Positions 1 to 10,207 of a stretch of 64,000 nucleotides of DNA are shown one piece after another. Numbering within the stretch: position 1 is the first letter of the stretch; the number at the start of each line of letters is the position of its first letter. The translations under genes and the position numbers were made by a program. The stretch lies in NCBI GenBank assembly GCA_038093975.1, contig JBBPTG010000130.1, positions 1 through 64,000 on the forward strand, in the 5' to 3' direction. Below the pieces are notes generated by a model. It was given only the letters and a program-made list of their open reading frames with translations, had not been told where the DNA came from and did no database searches. Source of the stretch: Chalciporus piperatus (taxonomy: Eukaryota > Basidiomycota > Agaricomycetes > Boletales > Boletaceae).

Positions 1-3000
1 TTCGCCGTGTCCAATTAGCCTTTCCCAGCGAGATCTCTTCTCAATGTCCTTACTCTGTTGTAAAGGATGACGATCTTCGCCATAGACGTTCCCAGGACGA
101 GTAGGGGGTCGGCGTTCACGTTGAGATCGGCGAGGTGGAGCGGGAGGTGGTCCAGCTGGTGGACGAGCAGATGGCGGTGTGACAGGAGGTGCAGGCGGAG
201 GTGCCGGTGGGGTTTCCGGCCGTGCTGGCTGTGGCCCAGGGGCGGGTTTAACCGCATCAGACTGATCGTCAGAGGAGTCAGAGTCTGAAGACTCGTTTTC
301 ATCATTGGTGTGTCGATGTGTTTCAGTGGGTGGGTGACTTACAGGCCTGTGAGGGCGTGCACCGGGACACTTAGGAAACAAATGCTCATCAAAGATGGCA
401 TGTGCCGACGTGTGCATGGAGTTGTTGGGGCGCATAAAGATGTAGTTGCGCTCACTACCAGGGGCAACACCGAGATAAATCATCAGTTGGGACTTAGGTT
501 GTAGTTTCCCTTTCCTTGTTTCATCGGGAAGATGCACGTATGCACCACATCCGAATACTCTTAGGTGGGAGACGGAGGATTGTTCCCCTGTAAGTTTCTC
601 CATAGGGGTCTTCCAATTCAACCTAGCCATTGGTGTACGATTGTACACGTGGGATGCATGCGTAAGAGCGAATTCCCAGTAAGAATCAGGTAGGCAAGCG
701 TGTAAACGCATCGCCTGTGCTTTGTCCATTAATGTGCGGATTAAGCGTTCCGCACGCCCGTTCTGCTGATGTGCGTATGGGGCGGACTGTTGAATACGGA
801 TGCCTTCATCGCGCATGTATTCCGTGAATGCCTTGGAGGTATATTCGCCTCCTGCATCGGATTTCCAAGCCTTTACTTTGGCGTTGTACTATGTGTGGAC
901 GAAAGCAATAAATTGTTTGACCATTTTAAGGGTCTGGTCCTTGGTGCATATGAGGGCAAGCCAGGACATTGACGTGAAGTCATCGTAGAATACGACCGCA
1001 TATTTAAACTTATGGTACGATTCTATCTCAAACGACTTGAGATCGGAGTGGATCAACTCAAAAGGAGCGCTTGCACGCGTCTCAGTATGAGGAAATGTCC
1101 TGTTAGGCTGTTTGCCGAGTTCGCAACCGGGACAAATGGGAGGGTTGGACGGAATATCAACGTCCGGGAAATCTTTGAGATGTTTGCGTGCGGCTTTGAG
1201 CACGTCACGCGAGGGATGACCGAGGCGGCGGTGTAGCAAGTCGTAGTCCACAGCGGCCATGCTTATAGGCTTGGCATGTGGTTTGACGGTTGGTGCTTTG
1301 ATCCAGTACATGGTATCACGACCATGTGAGTGAAACGATAGTATGGTCTTTTTAATGCAGGTATCTTGAAATTCGATACCGTTCGGAACAGCTTTCAGTG
1401 TTAGACACTGATCTTTGAGTAGTGTACCCATCGAGATAAGCTTGATGTTACAAGTGGGCATGTATATGGTTGGCGATAACCGCACGGTGTTCCCATTGAA
1501 CTCCACAATCACTGTGCCGATGCCAAGAATTGGCGCACGACCGTTCGCTGTCTGTGAGTACTCAGGCTTGGTAAAAGCGTTGTACTCGGCGAAATCGTTC
1601 ATATTATTTGTAAAATGGGCCGAAGCCCCTGAATCTAGTAACCAGAGGTCTGCTGGTGTCTCATATACATCGCTTTTTTGCTTGCCCTTATCGTTCTTAT
1701 TACAGTTATCACACAGAGAGAACGGGGTAGCAGCAGATTTATTCGTATCTACTACATCAGACATATTGTTACGCAATATAAAATTCTGAGGCGAGGACCG
1801 CACGTCAGTGTCTGTGTAGAGAAAAAGCGGGAATGGGACTGACCAAATGTTCGCGGCCCCAAAGTCGAAGTACTGCGAGATAAACTCGTCAGGTAGTTCG
1901 TCGCCCAAGGAGACGGTATCCTCGTTTTCCGCTTCATACTCCTCGTCGAGGGGCATGATGGAAGCGATCTCCATCTCCGCGTCTTCGATTGTTTCCTCCA
2001 GGCGCTCTAAAAGAGAGCGGGAGGGAGTCTCGTGAATACGGGAGAAACCAGAGGGGCCGAAGTAGGCCGCACCGAGCTGGTTCTGGAGAGTCCTGTGGTC
2101 ATTGACTGGGAAGGACATCGAGGCGCCATCCTTCTTGTAGAAGGGCGAACGCGGGAGAGAGACGGGGGTGTTGTAGTCGATGTGGCGATTAGCCACTGGG
2201 TCGAGCGTACGAACTGTCTCGATGGTAGGGATAACACCCAGCCGATCCGCTAGGGAAATGGCGTTCTGGGTGTGAGGGAATGCGGGAGGCCCATATTGGT
2301 GGGTGCCAGTAGTGTGCGCAAGGGTACGAGGGTCGACGACGGGGGAGGTGAAGATGGTGGAGGCCGGGCTAAGCACCGGAGCGTTGGAGAAAGAGGAGAA
2401 GGCGAAGGACGCGGATGCGTCGTTCGCATTGGCGCGACGTTCGTCGCGCTTCTTCTTCCCCTTTTCCGAGCGCTTACCTTCTCTGTGCTTCTTCTTCTTC
2501 TGCTCGCCTTCCGGCTTCTGCGAGGCAGAGGACTCCTGTTGTTGATTAAACTTGGGGTCGTCCCCCTTCCGCTTAACAGCGGAGATCTGATTTGCCTGCT
2601 GAGCAGGCTGCACATTCTTCGGCGCACGACGGGAGATATGCTGCTGGTAGGCAGCGACGGCGGGAGTGGCGGTGGTGACGACGGTTGGGACAGATCTCTC
2701 GTTGACGGATTTCACGACGTAGTCGGCGTAGGCGGGGAGCTTGGCCAACACGAACATCCGTTGGATGTTGTCTGGGATCGTGTACGTAAGGGTGTTCAGC
2801 TTCGCGAACGAGCTGTTGAGAGCGGCGAAGGTCTTCCCCGGATGGTCTTCCTTGGGGAAATTGATGGTAAGCATCTTCTGAATCTCTGAGTATGCGGCGG
2901 CGTCCGACGTAGAGTCGTAACGCGTTTTGATTGCGTTCCAGAGCGCAACGGAGTCGGGGTGAGTAGCGAGAGGGAACTGGCTGGCGACGTGCGTTTCTAG

Positions 3001-3216
3001 GCGCATGCGCATGGAGCCGAGGACCTTGTCATCGTCGTCCTGCCACGCATCGATCTGCGCCTGGGTAGCAGGCGGGACATCAGTGGCGGCGGGCATGGCG
3101 CACACCATAACCTTCTGCCATAGACCTTGAGAGCGGATATAGTCCTGCATCTCTTCGGCCCACCGAGTGTAGTTGGTCCCGTTCAGGCGAGTGATCTCTT
3201 TGAGTGCGGAAGACAT
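1..3216 (-). pseudogene. Copia Gag-Pol polyprotein, 5' part, with in-frame stop
   Basis: Start chosen at the ATG at 3216 (protein begins MSSALKEITRLNG); the upstream open frame is leader. The N-terminal ~180 residues are a UBN2-type Gag. No CCHC knuckle is visible; there is a long Lys/Arg-rich tract instead. The aspartic protease motif LLDSGASAH follows, then the integrase HHCC region (HRRLGHPS ... CPGCELGK) and the integrase D, D and E segments (HSDLKSF, KSDAGGEYTS, HQQNGRAER). A TAG codon at 889-891 interrupts the integrase between the first and second catalytic Asp. The same frame continues open on its far side down to position 1, so this is a point nonsense change and not a frameshift. 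The copy is probably inactive unless the stop is read through. Confidence 0.9.
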
Positions 3217-3489
3217 AGTGGAGTATCTAGCGGGATGAGGCGTCAGCGTTGCCTTTAATCGAAGAGGAGAAAAGGGAGCGGGTGAGACCGTGTCAGCGTG
3301 AACGCTCAGAGCCCATATCCTAGGGGGACATAGTCTCCCCATGGGATCTGACTCATTGTGGTCATGTCCCTTCTGAGCGTGACCGCATCAGAGGGATGCC
3401 CGGCGGTAAAACCGCGCAGAGCGACCAAACGTTCTTGTTAGGTAAGAACACCAGAGTAGTCAGCGGCGCTTTCGCGCACAGCTGAGCTA

Positions 3490-3505
3490 CCCAGGGCTCA
3501 TAACC
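3490..3505 (-). other. Copia primer-binding site complementary to initiator tRNA-Met anticodon arm
   Basis: Directly after the LTR the element's strand reads GGTTATGAGCCCTGGG. Its complement contains CAGGGCTCATAACC, which is the anticodon stem-loop (with the CAT anticodon) of fungal initiator tRNA-Met. Drosophila copia is primed by a tRNA-iMet fragment in this region and not by the intact 3' CCA end. The match implies the same half-tRNA mechanism here. Confidence 0.8.
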
Positions 3506-3689
3506 TGTTGAGAGGGTTCCGTTGAGGAACTACTTCTGGTGCTTACCTAGCAGTGAGGTTGTTGAGTAACTTCGAACGTTGTGGTTACAAGTCAAGTTGT
3601 ATTAGAACTCAGATCGACTGAGTCCGAATGTGATATAGAACAAGCGTGGTAACTACCTTCTATACTAAGAATGTACGCTACGTTCAACA
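3506..3689 (-). repeat. Copia 5' LTR, 184 bp
   Basis: On the element's strand the LTR begins TGTTGA and ends TCAACA, a perfect 6-bp terminal inverted repeat of the TG...CA type. The inner end abuts the tRNA-like primer-binding site and the outer end abuts the interrupted Gag fragment. The second LTR is outside the window, so the length rests on the termini and the adjacent PBS. Confidence 0.8.
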
Positions 3690-4097
3690 GGGTTTTGTTG
3701 AGACGTAACCATAAACTCCTGCTTGATGTTAGGTACGCCAGGTTGAGACGTCACAGGGGCAGGGGGATGATGATGGACGTGCGGAACCGGAGCGTGCGTC
3801 ACGGCTGGTGCTGCAGCTGGTGCCGTTGGGACGAAGACCGGAATGGCGGACCGAAGTGCTGAACCTGTCAATAAAAACTTAGCGACGGTGATAACATCAT
3901 CCATCGGGTACGGGTCATCCGGATGCAAGTCAGGTTTGACGATCGACAACCGGTGCCGAATCCGGTCTTGGACGTCCTGCGGAAAGCCGGCAAGGAAGAA
4001 GGACCACTGATCCATTTCTGATAGTCTTCCGGTTCTGACTAGCAGGGTGGCGATCTTGGCGAACTTCCGACGGTAGTCGCCCAAGTCTTCCTGGCTC
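3690..4097 (-). pseudogene. Gag-like retrotransposon fragment, cut at both ends
   Basis: An open minus-strand frame of about 130 codons resembles agaricomycete Ty3/Gypsy-type Gag proteins. It has a conserved GDYRRKF block, a MDQWSFFLAGFP block and an acidic HPDDPYPMDD block. There is no usable start codon. The frame enters directly from the flanking Gypsy LTR at 4097 and is truncated at 3690 by the Copia LTR, after which it runs a few codons to a fortuitous stop at 3665. It is the oldest layer of the nest. The right-hand continuation is not found beyond the far Gypsy LTR at 12084. Confidence 0.7.
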
Positions 4098-4573
4098 TGA
4101 AACGACTCAACTCAACTAAGAGCTAAGACTCACACTAGACAATAGCGAGCCGATGTACTTGGCTGAGGTTCGATGAGGAAACTCCAGGAGAACAAGACTG
4201 GGGAGTCCAGTGCTTGTCGACCCGGGTTTATATACTATTGTCAATGTTTGTACATGTTGTGGCTAAACCTTATCGTAGGTGACTGGGTATGACTCATACT
4301 GACTACTAGCCAATGGCGTAACTAGCTCTACTGCGGAATGAGTAAGCGTGAGTCATATGATGAGTAATGCTGACTGATGCTGACGAGTGAGCGGTGAGTC
4401 ATCAGTTAGTAAGCGAAGGTCTAGACCTAGCTTATGTAAGTAAGTCATGTGATGCGATAAGATAAGATAACAAAAGAGAAAGTGAAACGACTAAGTCCAA
4501 GAAACGAAGAGAAACCTAGTAAGCGTAATGGAATGTAGGGATGATTAGGATAAGGAATGGAGCGCTCGTAACA
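4098..4573 (-). repeat. Gypsy 3' LTR, 476 bp
   Basis: Aligned by eye to 11607-12083 with about 97 percent identity. Plus-strand ends are TGAAACG and GTAACA, giving TG...CA termini on the element's strand. It is preceded on the element's strand by a polypurine tract. Confidence 0.95.
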
Positions 4574-4586
4574 CTACCCCCTCTCT
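4574..4586 (-). other. Polypurine tract of the Gypsy element
   Basis: On the element's strand AGAGAGGGGGTAG lies immediately before the 3' LTR, the expected site and composition for the plus-strand primer. Confidence 0.8.
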
Positions 4587-4607
4587 ATGGATCGTATTCC
4601 TAGACGA

Positions 4608-5174
4608 TCAGACTTCGATGAGTGGACCTTGATTCATCCACGGTACTCCATTTGCTGGCGGAGCAGTAGCGACCTGAAGGTTGTTGTTCGTCCAGGTTAC
4701 TGGTGGTTCGAATGGGTTACCATCGTTTTCATCGACAGGAATAGGGTGGGGAGCACCTACGAGTGCTGGGTCGGGAATAGGAGCCTCAGCGAGATCAGGC
4801 CAGTTTGTGGGCCATTCCTGTTGATCAGGATTCTCTGGCTGTTCTTCTATCACGTTGTCCCACTTGCTCAGATCCGGGTGCCATACGACGAGCTTCATCC
4901 ACCTTGTCGTCCAGTCCCAGTTAACCTCGATAGACGTGGACCGTCTGGTCACGATCATCCGAGCGAACATGAGATATTGAATGGCGATGGTGATGACGAT
5001 GATGGTGATGAGGGCGAGGAGGGAGGGGATGAGCATGTGGAGAATCCAACCGTTGCAGATGATGAAGATTACAAAGAGGAGGGAGAGGACGAAGTTGCCT
5101 CGATCCCTAGTGAAGTTTCGAATGAAGATGTCGCGGAGGACACTCTCCCAAGCGTAGACATCGTTGAGATCCAT
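4608..5174 (-). CDS. 3' accessory ORF with two transmembrane segments (env position)
   Basis: A 188-residue ORF starts 63 nt after the pol stop and ends 34 nt before the 3' LTR, the position env occupies in errantiviruses and retroviruses. I do not recognise the family. A strongly hydrophobic block at residues ~28-72 (FVLSLLFVIFIICNGWIL, then LIPSLLALITIIVITIAI) would form two adjacent membrane spans. A basic stretch (MIVTRRS) and a hydrophilic, Pro/Asn-rich tail of about 110 residues follow. There is no signal peptide, furin-like site or fusion-peptide signature, so it is not a recognisable envelope. Its architecture (membrane hairpin plus soluble Pro-rich tail) parallels pre-gag ORF B of the same element. 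Confidence 0.6.
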   Translation of the reverse strand: MDLNDVYAWESVLRDIFIRNFTRDRGNFVLSLLFVIFIICNGWILHMLIPSLLALITIIVITIAIQYLMFARMIVTRRSTSIEVNWDWTTRWMKLVVWHPDLSKWDNVIEEQPENPDQQEWPTNWPDLAEAPIPDPALVGAPHPIPVDENDGNPFEPPVTWTNNNLQVATAPPANGVPWMNQGPLIEV

Positions 5175-5237
5175 TGGTGATGATGGTGGTTTGTGGAAGA
5201 GAAATCGTGAGAGTGAAGACCGTCAAACATCAGTCTC

Positions 5238-8200
5238 TTATACCCTTTCGGTATCCGGCACGGTATTCAACCAATTGATTTGGCCATTATCCACCTGACT
5301 CGTTAGATTGTCATACGGCTGAAACAGTGACTCAAATAGACTCCGTGACATGCGAAGGAATCGTGGAGCGGATGGATGTATCTTGTTGAATTCCCTTATT
5401 GCACCCTGTGCATTTTTGAGATTCGATCTTGGTTCCCATGTCCGGTCAGATTCCGCATAGCCTTTCCAGTGCACGAGGTATTTCAGGGTTTTTCCCTGTA
5501 AACGAGAATCAACGATGTAGTCCACCTCATATTCATCATCTCTGTCTTCTGTCACAATCACAGGCCCAGGCTTGTCAACGGTTTGCTTCCGTAACCTGTC
5601 CTTATATGGTTTGACACGTGAAACATTAACGACGGGGTGAATTTTCATGGTACACGGAAGCTTCAAACGTAGTGCGTTCCGTCCAATCAGGGTTGTGATT
5701 TCGTAAGGGCCCAACCATCGTGGGGAAAGTTTCTTAGATCTCTGCGCCAGGCGGAGATTAGTTGTAGACAACCAGACTTTCTGACCAATTGCGTAAGATG
5801 GTGATTCAGAACGGTGTTTGTCGCCTTGTGTCTTCATACGCTTCTGAGCTTCTATTATGTTATCTTTGGTCTCTTTCAACGTGTTGGCGAGTGTGTCAAC
5901 AAAGTCCGTAGCAGCTGGTGCTTTAGACGTGTAATTCTCTATTCCCATTCTTGGAGAATATGTGTGCGTGACGTTGAAAGGTGCCTTAGATGTAGAAGCT
6001 TGCTTCTTCGAGTTATATGAGAATTGCGCAATTGGCAACCAATCAGTCCATTCTTCTTGCTTTTCTGACGTAAATAGGCGGAGATACTGTTGTAGATCTC
6101 GATTCATACGTTCAGTTTGTCCATCAGTCTGTGGATGAAAGGCGGTGGAGAGTTTGGGCGTAATGCCAAGACGTTTGCATATGTCTCTCATCACTTGAGA
6201 TGCGAATTGCGGACCTCGGTCCGATATGATGGTTTTGGGAAGTCCATGATGTTTCCACACATGGGTTAGGTAAAGACGAGCAGTGTCGAGAGCGGTGACT
6301 GTCTTGTTGCACAGAATGAATTCGACTTCTTTGGAGAATCTGTCGACTACTACAAGAATAGAATCGAATCCATTCGAGAGTGGCAGATCAGTAGTGAAAT
6401 CTGCAGAGATATGTTCCCAGGGAAGATCCGGAACTTCGAGGGGACGGAGTTTTCCAGAAGGAGCATAGTTTATTCCTTTGAAACGTGCACATCTGTCACA
6501 GCGTGAGACGTAGTCCTTCACGAGCGTAGCCATTCCTGGCCATGTGTAACTGCGCTGTAGCAGTTCAATTGTCTTTTCATATCCGGGATGTCCAGCAACG
6601 GGCGTGTCGTGATGAAGTCGAATAATCTCCATGCGGAGATCTTCTTCTTCAGGAACGTACAACCTTCCTTTTTTGTCAATCAGAATTCCATCAGACTCTT
6701 CACAAATGCCGTGTTCTTTACAGAGTTTCATGACTTCTGTTTCACGTATTTTGAAGGTTGCTTTTCTGATTTTATTCTTGATCAGATCGGAATCGGTTGA
6801 GAGTTGAACAGTTGACGTGGCAGCTATTCTGTCCGGAGGTATTACAAGGACAGCTTTGTTATCTGTTTCGATACCGATTGCATGATCTTCTCTTCTTGAT
6901 AAGGCATCGGCTTTTCCCATTTGGGAACCTGCCTTGTGTAACCATTTGAAATTGAATCGGCTAAGATATTGAGACCAACGTGCTTGGCGACGATTTAGAT
7001 CTTGCCGAGTCATGAAGAATTGAAGGTTTGCGTGATCGTTCCAGATTTCAAATTCGTGCTTAGAACCTTCCAGATAATGTCTCCATTGTTCTAGACTTCT
7101 GATAACGCTTAGCATCTCTTTATCTGCAATGGGGTAGTTGTGTTCTTCCGGTGACATGGAATGGGAAGAGAATGCGACGGGATGCCATTTGTCTCCTTGT
7201 TCTATAGATAGAACAGCACCCGTGGCGTAATTAGATGCATCCGATTCTAGACGGAAGCGTTTGTCATTGTCTGGGAAGGCGAGTATGGGAGCGGTGATGA
7301 ACTTCTGTTTCAATGTGTTGAAGGCGTTCCTCTGCGCTTCTTCCCACACGAATTTCACATCCTTCTTGGTAAGGTCATTCAAGGGTCTAGCCACTTGGGC
7401 GTAATCCTGAATGAAGCGACGATAGAAATTTGCTAATCCGAGAAAGCTTCTGACACCTCTGACATTTGTCGGAGTTGGCCATTCGGTGATTGCCTTGACC
7501 TTATCGTCGTCCATTCTGATTCCCTCGGGAGTAATTGTCATTCCCAAGAATTCTACTTCTTTGGTATGGAAGACACATTTCTCTGGTTTGACGAAAAGGT
7601 CATTCTCTTCTAGGCGACGAAGAACTTCTCTGACTATTTTGGCATGGACAGCAGGGTCGTCGGATTTGGTAAAGATCATGATGTCATCAATGTAGACAAC
7701 AACGGCGTCTTCCATATCCGAGAAGATGTCGTTCATCATGGTTTGGAATGTTGCAGGAGAATTGTATAATCCGAAGTACATGACCAAGGGTTCGAAGGCG
7801 CCACGGAAGCACACGAATGCGGCTTTAGATTCATCGCCTTCTTTGATGCGGATGTTGTTGTATCTCCAGCGCAAGTCCATTTTGGTAAACAGTTTTGCGC
7901 CTTTCAGTTTATCAACCAATTGGGAGATGAGGGGTAGCGGATAGTTGTTTTTCACCGTGTGTTCATTTAGATAACGGTAATCTTGAACCATGCGTTTCTT
8001 GCCATCTTTCTTAGGAACGAAGAACACGGGAGAAGTTTGTTCAGATTTGGAAGGACGAATGTATCCTTTCTTGAGCTGATCATCAATGAATGCGCTGACT
8101 TCTTCTTGTTCCGTGATAGAGAGTGGGATAAGACGACCCTTTTTCGGCTTGTAGGTGTCTTTCAAGTCAATTGCATGATCCCACGGCTTACGGGTTGGCA

Positions 8201-8966
8201 TGCGTTCAGATTCCTTTTTCTTGAACAGGTGAATATACTTGTGATATTCTTTTGGAACAAGTTCTTCCGGAGTCTTTTCCGTTTTCGGTTCAGGTGCATC
8301 CTTCTTTGCGGCGTTGATGTGACGAAGAGAATTTCGTTCTTCATCATCAAGTTGACGTGCGAACGGTGGTTTATCTCGTAAAACGGAACAAGACCAAGGA
8401 CAACGTGTCATGTGGACCGTTCCTTTGTTCCAATCTATCTCTGGATTGTGTTGCTTCAGCCATGCGTATCCTAATATCACCTGATTCTTTCCGAGATCAG
8501 TGACTTCTGCAATGGCCTTCTCACGATGTCCGTTGAAATGGATAATGATCTTCCGCACAGTGTGTTATCTGTCCAGCGGAGTTATGTGTTCCGTCCACGT
8601 TGTATACCGTAAGTGGATGTCTGAGTTGTACGAGGGGTAATTTGATTTTATCAGCCCATCTCCGATCAACGAAGATAGCGTTAGCTCCCGAATCAAGGAG
8701 TGCCTCTGCGCGTGTGAAAGCAGACGGAAGTCGTTGTGAGGCAATGGAAGTGGATAACTTCAGTTCTCGATCCGTCGTGCGAATGAAACGTGGTCCTGGG
8801 TTTTCGGAAAGATATCGGATTATGGAAACGGAATTAAGCACCTGACTAGAGTCCAGGCCAAGCTCATGATCAACATGAGACCCCGTTTGACTGTGTGAAT
8901 AGTTTACAGATTTTCCTAACGAGTTAGTTGCGGTCCGTTTGCCCAGATCATTCAGGCCGCTTTGCC
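5238..8966 (-). pseudogene. pol: Gypsy Pol (PR-RT-RNase H-IN-chromodomain) with one frame break
   Basis: The -1 frame from 8967 encodes a linker and the protease (LLDSGANAIF). At about 8558 the homology moves by +1 nt into an 1106-codon frame: a single-base indel between protease and RT, not in a homopolymer. That frame holds RT (catalytic YIDDIMIF), RNase H (LESDASNYATGAV), the integrase HHCC finger (HHDTPVAGHPG ... CDRC), the integrase catalytic triad (ADFTTD, SDRGPQF, QTERMN) and a C-terminal chromodomain (YEVDYIVDSR ... YLVHWKGY ... TWEPRSNL). The chromodomain places the element among the chromoviruses, whose chromodomains can direct integration to heterochromatin. An RT residue usually Gly after the MDLRW motif is Arg. 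Apart from the single break the frame is intact. Confidence 0.9.
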
Positions 8967-10151
8967 TTTTCCCTTCATCTCGATATCTTTCAAATCGTAG
9001 AAGTAAGCCTTCATTTCGTCGAATGAACGGCCTTCAAGAGCGCTGGATTCGGTAGACAGTTCTCTCACCTGTCTCTTTTGAAGTTTGCAGGCACGTTTGT
9101 GTTCGCCTCGTGACCAGCCACAGCCCTTGCATTTGGTACTAGGTACCGGACATTGTTGTTTCAGATGTCCCGGTTTCCCACAGTTCCAACAGTTTCCTTG
9201 CTTCTTTTCTTTGGAATTGCTTGCGGCCGTCTTTATGACAGCTGGTGCTTCTTCTTCTTCCACAATTTCTCCTTCTTCGATTTCGGCAGAACCTATATCC
9301 ATTGGGGCACCACGACCCGGTTGTGTACCCGTGTTGATATATTTATATCGCGGGGTATCACCTGCGGTTCCTGTCTTGATCATGGAGATAAGCTGTTTTC
9401 TTCCTGCAAGGAGGCGTAGTTCTTCGATGTATGCGTCATATTTGTCGAACCGTCCCTTATCCATAAAGATCCGATGTGTGATCTCTGGATCTGCGTTTAG
9501 CTCTAGAAGTTCGATGTGTCGGGCGTCACTCCAATCGTCCATGAGGCGATGAGTTTGAAACGTGGTAAGGAATTTCTCCATAGACATCTTGCCTTGTTTC
9601 AGATTCTTGATCTGATTGCGGTGATATTCCACTTCGTTACCCGAGCGGAATTGATCGGTGATTCGTTTATGGAACTCGGCGGAAGTGTACGTGGTTCCAT
9701 TTTCCAAGATGTCATGTGTCATGGCTCGTGAGAAAGTAGCGGTGTCTCCTCCTGTCATTCGACTAAGGATAGCTCTGATCGCCGTCATTCCGGTTAACAC
9801 GGTGTTGTTTTCATCTATCCATGCACGGACTCTTGTCCACCATTCTTCGAACTTCTTTCCTCTAGTTCCGTCATAGTCTCCTGGGTCTTTGACAATTTTA
9901 GATAATTTAGGCCCGCTAGGTCCGACCGTAGGGGCTGGTATTGTGCCAGGCACTTGGATGGCTTGTACTTGCGCTTCGAGCTGCAAGATATTATTGTTTA
10001 GATTTTGGTTTACCCTCTGAGCGTTGGTAAGCTGATCCGTCATTGTTTCTAACGCGAGTCTCAACTGCGTTCCAAGATCCCGTATGGACGCGTCACGATG
10101 TCCGAGAATGCCTGTTAAGGCAGCTGCTAAGTCTGGGGCGAGAACCGACAT
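8952..10151 (-). CDS. gag: Gypsy Gag with CCHC zinc knuckle
   Basis: A 399-residue Gag. Residues ~20-65 are a predicted coiled coil. Residues ~80-260 are a retrotransposon Gag core (blocks FEEWWTRVRAWID and HRNQIKNLKQGKMSMEKFL). An acidic stretch (EEGEIVEEEEA) follows, then a canonical zinc knuckle CWNCGKPGHLKQQC and a second, irregular Cys/His cluster (CKGCGWSRGEHKRAC). The start is the first ATG after the A18 tract. The ORF ends with a -1 slippery heptamer 13 nt before its TGA, so Pol is expected as a Gag-Pol fusion. Confidence 0.9.
   Translation of the reverse strand: MSVLAPDLAAALTGILGHRDASIRDLGTQLRLALETMTDQLTNAQRVNQNLNNNILQLEAQVQAIQVPGTIPAPTVGPSGPKLSKIVKDPGDYDGTRGKKFEEWWTRVRAWIDENNTVLTGMTAIRAILSRMTGGDTATFSRAMTHDILENGTTYTSAEFHKRITDQFRSGNEVEYHRNQIKNLKQGKMSMEKFLTTFQTHRLMDDWSDARHIELLELNADPEITHRIFMDKGRFDKYDAYIEELRLLAGRKQLISMIKTGTAGDTPRYKYINTGTQPGRGAPMDIGSAEIEEGEIVEEEEAPAVIKTAASNSKEKKQGNCWNCGKPGHLKQQCPVPSTKCKGCGWSRGEHKRACKLQKRQVRELSTESSALEGRSFDEMKAYFYDLKDIEMKGKGKAA
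8967..8973 (-). promoter_or_regulatory. GGGAAAA -1 ribosomal frameshift site
   Basis: At the end of gag the sense strand reads, in the gag frame, AAG GGA AAA GGC. The heptamer G GGA AAA fits the X XXY YYZ rule exactly. A -1 slip enters a frame that stays open from here through the protease (active site LLDSGAN). The gag TGA is 13 nt downstream. A downstream pseudoknot was not modelled. Confidence 0.75.
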
Positions 10152-10186
10152 TCTTGATGCACTAGAATGGAAGGGATAAAACTAGA

Positions 10187-10204
10187 TTTTTTTTTTTTTT
10201 TTTT
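10187..10204 (-). other. A18 tract between pre-gag ORF and gag
   Basis: Eighteen consecutive A residues on the element's sense strand lie 4 nt after the ORF B stop region and 35 nt before the gag start codon. Poly(A) leaders are known to support cap-independent or poly(A)-binding-protein-assisted initiation in yeast, and such runs can cause polymerase slippage. Either role here is inference. Confidence 0.6.
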
Positions 10205-10207
10205 ATT

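Larger units (their letters stand above)
1..3689 (-). mobile_element. Ty1/Copia LTR retrotransposon, partial (5' part)
   Basis: Reading leftwards from 3689, the window shows a 184-bp LTR, a primer-binding site, an untranslated leader and a Gag-Pol reading frame. The frame runs off the left edge inside the linker between integrase and reverse transcriptase. RT, RNase H and the 3' LTR lie outside the window. Domain order (Gag, protease, integrase before RT) is diagnostic of Ty1/Copia. The element interrupts an older Gag-like reading frame at 3690, so it inserted there; the matching target duplication would lie beyond position 1. The boundary at 3689 rests on the LTR terminus and on where the interrupted frame resumes. 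Confidence 0.9.

Noticed and set aside
2272..2889. 205-codon plus-strand ORF
   Set aside because: It is the antisense shadow of the Lys/Arg-rich Copia Gag region, giving Leu/Gly-rich nonsense protein.
4608..5174. Calling the 3' Gypsy ORF an envelope gene
   Set aside because: No signal peptide, cleavage site, fusion peptide or glycosylation pattern; only the position and membrane spans fit, so it is described as an accessory membrane protein.
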